The notes under the pieces are model-generated. The model was given only the letters and a program-made list of their open reading frames with translations. It made no database searches and was not told the DNA's origin. 64,000 bases of DNA from Cunninghamella blakesleeana. Its lineage: Eukaryota > Mucoromycota > Mucoromycetes > Mucorales > Cunninghamellaceae. Of the stretch, positions 1 through 10,790 are shown one piece after another. The position numbers and the translations under genes are program-made. Each line of letters begins with the position of its first letter. The first letter of the stretch is position 1. Where the stretch lies: contig JAFCIZ010000006.1 of assembly GCA_017871115.1 (NCBI GenBank), forward strand, positions 186,001 to 250,000. Reading direction: 5' to 3'.

Positions 1-1032
1 CAAAAATACATAAGTACATAACCTAATGATTCAAGATCATCTCGTCGTGATTGTTCTATTAAAAAAAAAAGTCATAAGGTCATTAATAAACGTTTTAAAA
101 TAATAATGATACTTTTTTTATTATTTTTTTAAAAAAAAAGAAATAAAATAAAATAAGAAAACCTACCTACACCCAAATGAGTATTAATACTTGCATATCT
201 GGCTGTCCCAGTTAAATTTTTATTTTCTTTGTATGGGATATGTAAATGGGTACGCGAATCCCGGAATTTCTTTGCTAAACCAAAATCAATAACATTTACT
301 TGATTTCCTCTTTTTCCAATTCCCATCAAAAAGTTATCAGGTTTAATATCACTATCATTTAAAATATTTGAAATAAATTAAAATACAATTTAGAAAGGCT
401 TGTTCAGATCTTTTAAAAAGATGTTATATTTGTATATTTCTTTATTTTTAATATATAACTTACCGATGTATGAAGTTTTTTGAATGAATGTATTCAATAC
501 GAGATAACTAAACAAAATGGTAACAGTGATAAAGATGATGATTAGTTTCTGATAAATTTAAAATATACCCACATTTATATACATATTTATATATAATCCC
601 ATCATATTATCTCTTTATAGTTAAAATAACCTTATTTTTTTTTATTTATTTTTTTACCATTTGATCCGCCAAAAGTAATACAGTTTTTAAAGTAAACTTG
701 CGTCTAACGAAATTGAATAAATCTTCCAAGGATGCTATTTTAAGAAAAGGGAATGTTATTACATTTATACTGATACTATTATAGTTATTATTCGTATGTA
801 TCCAAAAAGTTTTACTTACGTCCTAATAAATCTATAACCATAGCATGATAATCACATTCAGTGCCATACCAACGAACAAAAGGTATACCAACTCCACCAG
901 ATAAAGCCTTGTAAACTTTAGCTTCATATTCTAATTGAGGATGTTTTGCTTTTATTGATTCTAATTTAATAGCTACTTCTTCATTTGTTACGATATTTGT
1001 ACCTAATAAAATGATAGCAATGGTAAGAGTTA

Positions 1033-1072
<40 letters not shown>

Positions 1073-1244
1073 TCATTGTAATAGAAAAGAATAGTAATTT
1101 TTGGCTTTTAAAATAAATAAATAAATAAATACTATATAAGTAGGAATAAAGCTTACCTAGGTAAATATCACCAAATGATCCAGACCCAATCTTGCGTCCA
1201 ATACGATATTTATTTCCAACTCTTAAATCCATAGATTGTGCCAT
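1..1244 (-). CDS. Casein kinase 1 (CK1 delta/Hrr25/Hhp1 type), 5' part only
   Basis: Serine/threonine protein kinase of the CK1 family, which acts in DNA repair, vesicle traffic, endocytosis and cell cycle. Exons on the minus strand: 1244-1157, 1002-820, 734-658, 507-464, 351-167, 55-1, joined by GT-AG introns in phase and giving about 210 residues before the window ends. The protein starts [20 protein letters not shown]. It shows the Gly loop [11 protein letters not shown], the VAIKLE lysine, the catalytic loop [12 protein letters not shown], the DFG segment [12 protein letters not shown] and the CK1-specific [14 protein letters not shown] followed by [13 protein letters not shown]. The C-terminal lobe and tail lie left of base 1. 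The 1156-1003 intron carries a long (AT)n tract. The family call is firm; assignment to one CK1 subgroup rests only on the N-terminal sequence. Confidence 0.95.
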
Positions 1245-2089
1245 ATTAAATAATTATAAAATACAAAAGTTCAATATCTCTTTTAAAGGATGGAAAAATA
1301 TTTTAAATATTAATAATTATAATAATAATAATAATAATAAAGGATAGATATCTATATTTTTCAATATAAATAATAAGTGAGGTTTAAAGGAATTGGAAAA
1401 ATAATAATAATGAAAAATGGTTTGATATGATATTTTTATTATTATTATTTATAAAATAAAAAAAAAGAATAACAATTTAAAAGTAATAAAGATTTACAAG
1501 AATAAGAAGAATGGTGATGGAAGTAAAATAGATGGATATAAAATAATGTTGAAGAAGGAAAAAAAAAAAAAAAATGAAAGAGAGGAAAAAAAACGCTGAA
1601 GCCAAATAAAATTTTATAGCCAGAAAATTGTGACCTTCGAAATCTTCATTTAACCCAAAAATTCACTAAGTCACTTGAAATTTTTGTTTCTTTTTCTACT
1701 TTCATTTTTTAAAAAGGGTATTATCTAAAATAAAAATGCACTCAATGTATTATAAGGAATTCATTCTCTAATTGTTATTCATTTCCTTTTGAATCAGAAA
1801 TTTTCTTTAATATTATGTAAACCATTAAGAGCAACTAAAAAAAATCAATATATGGAGAAATTAAAAGTATGAACTAGAGCTACAAAGTTAATGTAACATC
1901 AATGGCTCTTTTATTTGATTATCTGAAGGATTTTCAAAGCAAGTAATAGTAAAAGTATGGATACTTAAAAAAAAGTATTAAATGGAACGAATACATTTTC
2001 TTTATTTTATTCTATCCTTATTATTTAAAATGATACTTTTTTTTCTTGAGGACTATAGTTGATAGTATATAAAGTCGGAAAGTGATATA

Positions 2090-2592
2090 GATGAACTTGA
2101 TACATTCATAAAATTAACTATTATTGAGTTCAAGTATCTGTGTATAGATATTCAATAAGATATATGTATTTTTGAATATAAACAGGAAATTCCTAATATA
2201 GATATAATTACAACTTTTAATAATGATAATGGTAAATAGGGTGGTTTAAATTATACCAATTAGTGTAGCAAACTCAGCAACAATATCAGAGCATTTTCAA
2301 TAAAAATATCATTAAATTGAAAAAATTGGAATGTTTTTAAAAATTTTTAATTTTAGATTTACTGGAGATGATAATAATATAAGTCAACTTTAACGATAAT
2401 AATGGCAATAGTAATAGTACAATGATTTAGATTATGAACTATAAAGATCATTCGTTATTTTTAGATCAACAAGGAAAGGTTATTTATAGAGTATACATCT
2501 ATTGTTAATATAGGTGTTTGTTACCAGATGATCTACCTACTAAATGTACTCTTGAAAACTTTGGAGCAATAATTGAAAGTGATTATTGCTGA
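2090..2592 (+). pseudogene. Decayed coding fragment, possibly an RCC1-repeat protein
   Basis: The clearest piece is 2434-2592. One frame reads MNYKDHSLFLDQQGKV, then an in-frame stop, then LLPDDLPTKCTLENFGA and another stop. The phrase HSLFLDQQGKV resembles the G-x-x-H-S-L-x-L-x-x-x-G-x-V core of RCC1 (beta-propeller) repeats, and LLPDD sits where GQLGLGD would follow. Upstream, 2090-2330 has further coding-like words, such as IPNIDIITTFNNDNGK, broken by stops. Seen directly: interrupted frames whose composition is unlike the surrounding AT noise. Inference: a dead gene copy. The family assignment is weak. Confidence 0.3.
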
Positions 2593-3419
2593 TTTTTAAA
2601 AAAAGAGAGTTGATTATTTATCTTTTCTTTATCTCTCTTTTATCCATTTTTGATCGAGGTCTTTGTCAACTATTTTTTTTGATTGGTTAATTTTTTTTAT
2701 TATAATCAGCTTTTTTTGATCATGATCAACTTTTTAGCCTTATTTTTCAAGCATTACATTATAATACAACCCAATATTTATTTGAATATAATGTTTATTA
2801 AAAAAAAATCTTTTATTTTAATGGCTATCTTGATATATCTGAAAGGCATTGTATATAATTATTTTGTTGTATTTCTTTTTTTAAGAGTTAAAAAATGTAG
2901 ATTTTTTTTTAGAAAAAACGAATGGAAGCTATTTAAAAATATAAGCTTTATTTAACTATGATTCTCTTATACCTCTCGTTCTACGCTGCGTTTGAATTTA
3001 ATGAAAAAGTGAGCGAGTTAAGTAATTGTTAAATGAAATAGGTTTTCTCTCTCTTTTATTTTGCATGCTACTTTGGTGATATTTATGGTTATTGTGTATA
3101 TATCTTCGTTCTTTATTATGCAAATTTGCTCCATTATTTTAATAAATTCATTTAAAATCTATTATTGAAGAATATCTTGAAAAGTAGTTTTGTTTTTTTA
3201 TTTTTGTGAGATTAAATTAGTAACTATAATAATACACCAAAAGCACAGCTTTCTTAATAAAACTACCCCACTGATACATCGAAAATTTTACAAAGTTTAT
3301 CTTTTTTAAAGCTTGCTAAATACTGACAGATAGATATATAGTTTTAATGCTATTATCAGTTTTACTTTGAATATGCATATCTATTTTTTAACTTGCTAAT
3401 CAAAGGTTATAATAAAACA

Positions 3420-3474
3420 ATATTATATAAATAGAAAGCAATAATAAAAAAAATATTATATAAATAGAAAGCAA
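3420..3474. repeat. 22-bp direct repeat, two copies
   Basis: The 22-base unit starting atattatataaatagaaagc occurs at 3420-3441 and again at 3453-3474, in the same orientation, 33 bases apart. It is a short tandem duplication within AT-rich noncoding DNA, with no evident function. Confidence 0.85.
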
Positions 3475-5013
3475 AGAATAAAAAGGTATCAAACCAGTAT
3501 ATATATTCTTTTTTTAAAAAAATATGTATAGTCGTTTTTTAACCTAAATATATGTTAATATTAATTCTCGTTTTGATGTTGTAGTAGTTAATAGTAGTGA
3601 GGATAATCAGATGCCAATACCTGGGGTAAAATCGATCTACAAACCATCTCTATCTATTGTTTATTTTTTTATTTATATTTGTAAAACGTATAAATATGCT
3701 TTTTTCTCCTAATCATTGATGCATCGAAAATCTAAAAAATATTATAAGATACAGCAAGCTCCTTAACGTTTTTTTTACTAGAGATGGGTTTTCTTCCCTA
3801 TATACCCCCTTTTGAAAAAAAGATTAGAAAAAAGAGAACTGAGAAAAACACTCCTGTATATTTTCTTCTGCATTATAAAATACATGCTTTATCGTTGCTT
3901 ATCCTTATTTTTTTTTTATTCTCCTTCAGTAAATACATATCTAAAAAAAAAAAAAAGATGAATCCAACTTCTTTTTATCATGTATATTATATATTTAAAA
4001 AAAAAAAACCAACTTTTTAAAATGCTTTATAAACCAATTCAATTTTATTTTCAATTGTTCTATAAGCTTCTATTTTATTCCATTTTATTTTATTTTTTCT
4101 ACATAGTTCTACTGCTCTTCTATTATGTTCATCTTTAATATTGGAAACAAAGATGTATATATTGACAACGATAGCAATTAATTTTTTTTACTTCTTGGTT
4201 TTTTTTTTTAATTTTTTTTTCTTTTACATTTTTTCAACATCTTTTTTTTAGTGTAATCAATTTTTTTTAAAGTTTATAATGGTTTATCGATTTTTTTATA
4301 AAAAAGTAAAAATTTACTAAACTATAGACATTTACCAACAATGATTAACTTAGTTTTTTTCTTTTTCTTTTTTTTTTTTTTAAAATAGTAGCAATAAAAA
4401 TAAAAAAAAGAAAAGATCTCGTAATATATTTAAGCAAGTTTTTTTTTTTTATCTACATAATTTATATTTATATAAATCAGCTAAATGCATCGACAGTATA
4501 AAAATGTATTCAAACTATATCGTACTTGGTAATTTTTATTACTATATTATTATTTTATTATATATATTTATATAATAGAATTAGAAAAAGGAGATGCGAA
4601 AAAAGGATAAACTATAATGGCGTGTTCATATCGCTTTACAAGTATATAACTAGGATAAAGTGCATACTAACAAATAATGATTAATAGCCTATTTAAGATA
4701 ATGCATTCTTGGACTAATGTCGATCGATATTAGTATATCTTTTTTTTTTTTTTTTTTTTTGAGGAAAAGCAAAAACAAAATACAGGATTTTTTTAAGGGC
4801 AGGGAAAACCTTATTTTTTGTTTACTACTTTTATAAATTGTTACCAAGGCGTTAGATAAAAAAATTACGTAAAAAAAAGAAAAAGAAAAATATATTTCTT
4901 GAAAATCCATCGTATATATATATATTTATATATATATATCATAATTTAACAAAATATCTATTCAACAAATGTCATGTTAAATTGTAATACTATATTATTT
5001 AATAATAAAAAAA

Positions 5014-5015
<2 letters not shown>

Positions 5016-5047
<32 letters not shown>
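5016..5047. repeat. (TA)n microsatellite
   Basis: An uninterrupted TA dinucleotide tract of about 32 bases, some 220 bases upstream of the Asn-rich membrane protein start. Similar tracts occur in many introns and intergenic regions of this window. Confidence 0.95.
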
Positions 5048-5049
<2 letters not shown>

Positions 5050-5267
5050 TTATAATGAATTATAAAAAAAAATTGACATCGAAATCTCCTTTACCCCCCT
5101 TTGTCAAAAAGATTATTTTTTTTTTTACTCCTAAATATACATACATATAAAAATGAATTTTTTTTATTTTAAACAATTATGCTTCTGTAATTTTTCATCT
5201 TTTATTATTATTATTTTTTCTTTCTCATTTTCAAATTCATTAAAATAAATAAATAAATAAAATTAAA

Positions 5268-5996
5268 ATGGAAGATATCCGAGACAAGGCATTTTTACGT
5301 AGAGATCAATATTCTGATCAACAACAACAAAATAGTAATAGTAGTAGTAGTTCAAGTCAAAATAATAATAGCAACCAAAATAGTAGTAGTAACCAGAATA
5401 CTAATCAAAACAATGGTCAAAGCAATGGAGGTTATAACAACAACAACAACAACAATAATAATAATAATGGCTATCCAATCAATAATAACAATAATGGCTA
5501 CCCAGTGAATGGTAATATGAATACAAACAATGGTTACCCAAACAATGGTAATATGAATACAAACAATGGCTACCCTAATAACAACAACAATAATAACAAT
5601 GGTTATCCTAACAATAACAACATTCCCAATAACCAAATGGGGGGTGGTTCCTATGGAAACAATATGAATAACAATGGGTATAATCAACCTATCATTCCTA
5701 CAAACAATAATAATAATAACCAGCCTCAAAGTTATGGATCTATACCTTCTACTTATGGCCAAGGCGAATCCCATGAAGTCCATGAATCCCATGATCCACA
5801 TAATCCTGTCGTATTTATCATTATTGGTATCGTTGCTGGTTTATTGCTTATTTCTGGTATTGGATTCTTATTTTTCTGGCGTCGTAGAAAACAAAAAAGA
5901 GCTGAAACCATGGCTAACGCTTTCTATCAATATGCTGATAAAGGTCTTGAAACTAAAAATAAAAAATCCACTGCTACAAAAGCAGATGTCGTATAA
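5268..5996 (+). CDS. Asn-rich single-pass membrane protein, function unknown
   Basis: Single exon, 242 residues. Residues about 15-175 are low complexity: Ser/Asn/Gln runs, then Asn-Gly-Tyr-Pro repeats with a 12-residue period (NNGYPNNGNMNT type), then a His/Ser-rich stretch. One strong membrane segment lies at about 181-204 (VVFIIIGIVAGLLLISGIGF), followed at once by basic RRRKQKR. This predicts an outside N-terminus and a cytosolic C-tail of about 35 residues. No signal peptide precedes the repeats, since the protein begins MEDIRDKAFLRRDQYSD. It is therefore either a type III (reverse signal-anchor) protein or an upstream leader exon has been missed. The architecture (flexible outside arm, one TM, short basic tail) is like fungal wall-stress sensors such as Mid2/Wsc, but no Cys-rich WSC domain is visible, so no function is assigned. 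The start follows an A-rich leader, as is usual here. Confidence 0.75.
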   Translation: MEDIRDKAFLRRDQYSDQQQQNSNSSSSSSQNNNSNQNSSSNQNTNQNNGQSNGGYNNNNNNNNNNNGYPINNNNNGYPVNGNMNTNNGYPNNGNMNTNNGYPNNNNNNNNGYPNNNNIPNNQMGGGSYGNNMNNNGYNQPIIPTNNNNNNQPQSYGSIPSTYGQGESHEVHESHDPHNPVVFIIIGIVAGLLLISGIGFLFFWRRRKQKRAETMANAFYQYADKGLETKNKKSTATKADVV

Positions 5997-7641
5997 CCAT
6001 GAACCCCTCCAATTTTCTTTCCTCTTCTCCTTCTCCTCCCTCCTTCCTTTTTTTTTATAATTATCTTGTCTTCTATTAATTTAATATTATTATTTTTTTT
6101 TTTAAAAAAAAAAAATTATATTGCCACTACCTTGTTTATTATCCTCATTATATGTTACTTTTAGTCTTTACTTTTTAAACTTTTATATTTCTATAACATC
6201 CATTATATCTTTTTTTTTAATATTATTACTATTACTATTAGTTTTTTTTAGTTTATCCTTTATAACAAAAATAAAAAAAATATAAATTTACACCAATAAA
6301 TTTATTTACTAATAAAGTTTTTTTAAAATTTTGGGTTAATATTAAGCTAAAATGATATTCAGAGTTAAATGTTTTTTATTGTAAAAACCCCATCTTAGTT
6401 TACTTTGGTTTTTTTATATCAAAGGTTATTTTCCTTATGGTAAATAATATCTTAATTATTTTGTATACACGTGTTAAATATAATAAATTAATTTATATAT
6501 ATGCTTTTTTTTTGGAATTTATAAAATGGATTTCTTCGGTCTTTTATTAGTATATTATTTCTGGTTATGTTTTTTTTTAATACTTGGCAAGTTCTTTTTT
6601 TATTTTGTAGTTTATTATTTTTACTAGATGTTGTTGTATAATGAAACTAATCTATTAATATGCTTTGTTTGAATTAATAGAACGGATGTATTTATTAGTC
6701 CTATAGTTGTTACTGTATTATTCCTGAATATTGCCTTTATGGGTTCATTCTTTTTTGGTTGACTTTTCTAATTATTGATGTTGGTTTTGCTACTCTTGGT
6801 TATAATGGCTAATTTTATTTTCAGATAGGTAAATATTTCTTTATTCATACAATTAGCCTGCTATCACTCAAAATGTCACTCTTTTATTCAAGACATTAAT
6901 TCTTGTTATTCAAAATAGCGCTCTTTATATATAAAAAAATTCAGGATCATAGTATGACTTTATTCAAATTGGTTTTTTTCTTATTATTCAAGGTAACATT
7001 GCTTTTTAAATTTAAATTACTATTTTTTTTAATCATTGCAGTTGGCTCCTTTTATTCTTACGTTTATAGTGTCTATCTTTCTTGATATAAGAATATTTCA
7101 CCCAGTGTTTATATTATCCCGCTACTATTTATTAATCATTTTCTATGTTTTATGATTTTAATATACCATGGTATTTTTTTAAAATGACCGAAATCTTTCA
7201 GAAATGAATAGTTCTTATATACGTTGTAAATTAATATTTATCTATAAATTGATAAAAAACAAAAAAAAAAAAAAGGATATCTGGAGTGCAAGTGAAAATA
7301 AATACATTTATCAACCAAAAAAAATGGGTAAAACGTAGAACACTATTTTTTTTAAATGATACTAAAAAAAATTACATCAGATTTATTTATTAGAAATAAT
7401 AATAATAATAATAAAAAGGAAGTAGGTTATATATATTTGATCATCTATCTATCTATTTATTTATTTAGTCCTATTTATATTCTATAGTTATTATTGTTAT
7501 TATCATTTTTTATTTTTTATAAAAAAAATAAAATAAAATACATGAAAAAATTTATAAATCATAAAAAAAAGAATCATATATTTTTAGCGATATATAAGTG
7601 TATGATTCTCTTTTTTTTATGTGCCAACTACTACTATTTGA
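5997..7641. other. Intergenic region, no gene recognised
   Basis: A convergent region between the membrane protein and the CotH gene. It is AT-rich with poly-T tracts and AATAAA-like signals. From about 6530 to 7090 the base composition is slightly less extreme and the translations are Phe/Leu-rich with frequent stops. I see no motif or splice structure that would support a gene. Confidence 0.6.
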
Positions 7642-9988
7642 TCAAGAAGCAAAAAATACAATAAATAATGTAGAAATAAAGAGTATAATACCGTTCACAC
7701 TAAGAGAAGTAGCTGAAGATTTTTCTTTTTTATCCTTTGCAGGTTTTACGCCATCAGTTTCTTGATTCCATTGTTTACCACCGGTGTAAGGGCCTAAAGG
7801 AGGAAGATCATCTTCATCGGTGAAATTCAATTGTTGTTGTAAGGCAGCAGTTCTGATACGAACCCATTCAGCAATACCAAAGTTTTGACCATCAGTTTCT
7901 TTGATGTTATGGTCGAAATTCCAAAAGGTCCAATTGGTTTGAATACCAGGGGTGGTACGAGGTAAGCTAAGATCAAATTCAACATCTTCACGAATCATTT
8001 GTCTCCAAGCTTCTAATCTAGGTTCAATTACACTAGGTTTAAAGACACGCTTAATAATAGTTTTTAACATGGTTTCATATTCAGAGGCCCAGTAAGGGGA
8101 TTTTAATAAAGCGTCAACTAAGGGACGTTGAGAATCGGGTCTTGTATAGTTTTGCCAAGTGGTATTAATAAAATGAGGAGGAGCACCCACACCAAGAGTT
8201 TCATCGAAATCTATTTGTTCATAAATAAAATAAAAGCAAATAAACAAAATAAACAAACAAAATAAATAAAAATATAATTAGTTTATAAATAAAACATAAA
8301 CATGAATATATAAATAAATAAATAAATAAATAAATAATAAAATAGTAATATGATGATAGGTTTATTTTTTTTTTTCTAACTTACCATAACTGATCAAAAC
8401 CCATTGGTTTCTAGTGAAATCATGATTTAAATAATAGTTACTGGCTTGGTATACAAATCCATCCCAAGAGCCAGTTAAGAAAGAGTAACAAGTATGAATT
8501 AAAGTATGCTTTTCATCAAGGAGTGTAGATAGAGAGCCTTTATTTTCGGCACTGGTAGCTTCTTCAGGTTTAATAGTACTTAATTGACGAATGAATTGAA
8601 TAAGAGGTTGCTTTTCATTTTCTTTGGTTAACTTAGGTTCATAATCTCTTCCTTTATCTTCGACTTCATAAATAGTATCAGTATAAAGAGCGGGATCATC
8701 ACCGAGGAATTTCAAATTACCTTCTTCTTGAGGAGTCATAGCATTGCCTTTATAAGTAGGACCAATTTTAACGTTTGGATCACCTTGGTGTAACATATTA
8801 CTAATGGTACTGGTGGCAGCATCATCAATCATTAAATATAACCCTAAAGGTTGATTGTTTACATAAAGGCGTACATAACTTCCTTGTAAAGTAGCAGCGC
8901 CAGAAGCACCAAGTAAATCAAGTAATAATTTTTCACGCCTACATAGATATACAAAAGAAAAGATGTATAGAAAAGGTATAGATGTGAGTTCTACTATTAA
9001 TATTATTGTAATATTTTTTTTTAATATAAAAATAAATAAATGTGTTGTATATATTCTTACATAAATGTGATATCAGTTTCGTGAGCTCTAAGTTTAAGAG
9101 TTGTACGACCATAAAAGAGTTGTTCGCTTTCGCCTTTAGGGGTAAATTCATTAAGTTTAACTTTGAAAGATTGCTTTGAAAATTCTTTAGTAGATTTTCC
9201 ACTATTCTTGATACCGGCTTGAATAAACTTGAGGGAAGTATCATGAGAAATATAATAAAAGTCATCACAACGAGTATAATTGTGTTCACCTTTAGGATTG
9301 GTCAAGATAGCATTAAAAGTAGTTGCGTCGCAGTTGAATATTAAAGTAGCTACTTCATTAGATTGGTTGAATTTACTAAGGAGGGCTGTTTACACACACA
9401 TACGTATATATATATATATATTAAATAAAATATATAATCATAATAAAAAAATAGAATAAAATGATATATGTATACAATTTTTTTAAAAATAAAATAATAA
9501 TAATATTAAAAAAGAGAAAGAAAAAAAAATGAGTTAATTTTTTCTTTTTTTATAAAAAATACAATGCTCAGGGTTTTTTAAAATTCCGATTTTTTTTTAA
9601 TTCATATAACTTCTAACTTACGAGGATAAATTGGATGATAGGCCATAGGTAATTCTGGAACATCGTAAACGGTACGAGAACGATTAAAGAATTCATTACC
9701 AGTAGATTGAGTCCCTTGAGTTAAATTTCTTTGATAAGCTTCAATAGCGTTATTTTGTTGATCATCAGAAATAAGGCCATATTGATATGTTGCACTAAAA
9801 GGAGCTGATCCTTGGTACAATTGAGGTACATTGGCGTTTGCTTGTAAAGGATACCATTGACCATTGACTTGAACATTAACTTTTTGAGTTGGATTAGGAA
9901 ATGCTACTACTGAATATTGAACATCTTGTGCAATTGCATAATTTATCATCCATGATAATGATATAAATGAAATGATCGACTTTTTCAT
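7642..9988 (-). CDS. CotH-family surface protein, secreted and GPI-anchored
   Basis: Exons: 9988-9622, 9385-9061, 8938-8385, 8210-7642, all in phase; 604 residues. The N-terminus has a signal peptide ending near YAIAQ. The body follows the spore-coat CotH kinase-like family: FNQSNEVATLIF, the basic region RTTLKLRAHETD, then FMREKLLLDLLGA and SYVRLYVNNQPLGLYLMIDD, then SWDGFVYQASNYYLNHDF, the segment bearing the family's conserved Asp/Asn metal-site region. The C-terminus is Lys/Ser-rich, followed by a hydrophobic tail ILFISTLFIVFFAS, as in a GPI-attachment signal. CotH proteins form expanded families in Mucorales, where some members are spore or cell surface proteins that bind host receptors; others have unknown roles. 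Whether this copy binds host receptors or is catalytically active cannot be read from the sequence. Confidence 0.93.
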
Positions 9989-10790
9989 TTTAAATAAAAA
10001 GTGAAAAAATCAAATACAGAAAGGAAAGGAATGTAAAAAGGAAGGGGAAAAAAAAATGAATATATAAAAATGAAAAAAGAAAAAAGAGAGAGAAAGAGAA
10101 AAAAATAATTGACAAAAACTACTATTTATAATAAAAGGTTTTGTTATTCATTTTGGATTAGTTTTTTTTTTCTTTATAATTATTATAATTTATTATTTAC
10201 TTTTTGTAAATAAACGATATAAAAAAAATGATTTAGAAATCTTGGAAAGTAATGATTTATTATTTAAGGTAACCGAACAAAAGTAAGGGAACTGTAAAGT
10301 CTAGTACTGAAGTTTAAAACAGGTATAATTATAGTAAATTATAGAAAAAAAACATTATATGAAAACGAAAGTTGATCATTTCTTTTCATTCTTAATATTC
10401 TTATTTAATGTACATCATTATTTATATATGTATATAAATTTATTTATTTTTTCGGTTGGCTTAAGATTTTAACCATAATTAGAATAAGGGACCTTAGCTC
10501 AAGTGGTGTAGTGTGAGCCAACTATCAGTAAGTATAAAGATCTCTGAATCTTGTCAATAATTATTATTTCCAAACTGATTATATTTTTTAAGTCTCCGCT
10601 ATGTATCACAGGCTTTCCTTTTTATTTATATTATTTTACTCATGAAAAATTTCTTCTTTTTCTTTTTTTCTCTCTTTTCCAAACTTTCCTTTTTTTTTTT
10701 TTTTTTTTATAATTCTATTATTAAATATAGTTTTTTTTTTCTTCTTATTGGCACAAATATTAATAATAATTATAATAATAAAAAAAAATT
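9989..10790. other. Divergent promoter region between CotH gene and Zn2Cys6 gene
   Basis: About 800 bases, AT-rich. It contains pyrimidine-rich tracts before each start, as is common upstream of genes here (for example 10660-10710 before the transcription factor), and a tRNA-like element at 10488-10555 described separately. No other coding sequence is seen. Confidence 0.6.
10488..10555 (+). other. Degenerate tRNA-like sequence
   Basis: Begins GGGACCTTAGCTCAAGTGG. TAGCTCAAGTGG matches a Pol III A box, and GCTC pairs with a later GAGC as a D-stem with a long loop. A 7-base loop ATCAGTA with T before CAG sits where an anticodon loop would be, but closes with only three pairs. AAGAT/ATCTT forms a T-stem-like hairpin around CTCTGA. 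There is no acceptor-stem 3' partner and no good B box. It is probably a tRNA pseudogene or tRNA-derived repeat head, not a working tRNA. Confidence 0.35.

Larger units (their letters stand above)
1245..5267. other. AT-rich intergenic region with decayed coding-like fragments
   Basis: About 4 kb between the divergent CK1 and the Asn-rich membrane protein gene. It consists mostly of homopolymer A/T and AT repeats and includes the CK1 upstream region. No intact gene is visible. Short coding-like islands are interrupted by stops: 2090-2592 (listed separately) and about 3554-3674, which reads without stops and contains SSEDNQMPIPGVKS. A 22-bp direct repeat (3420-3441 and 3453-3474) and a (TA)n tract (5016-5047) are present. 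Open frames at 2683-2955, 3784-4020 and 4689-4910 are low-complexity Lys/Phe/Ile translations and are not considered genes. Confidence 0.7.

Noticed and set aside
2683..2955. 90-codon open frame, plus strand
   Set aside because: Phe/Ile/Lys/Tyr-dominated translation of poly-T and AT DNA; no motif, no splice partners, no compositional contrast.
3420..3474. Pair of 22-bp repeats considered as the start of a CRISPR-like array
   Set aside because: Only two copies 33 bases apart, AT-only low complexity, eukaryotic context.
3784..4020. 78-codon open frame, plus strand
   Set aside because: Lys and Phe runs from A and T homopolymers; nothing protein-like beyond the first few codons.
4689..4910. 73-codon open frame, minus strand
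   Set aside because: Contains poly-Lys from a poly-T tract; no family resemblance.
5352..5801. 149-codon frame antisense to the Asn-rich gene
   Set aside because: Ile/Val repeats that are the shadow of AAT/AAC Asn codons on the other strand.
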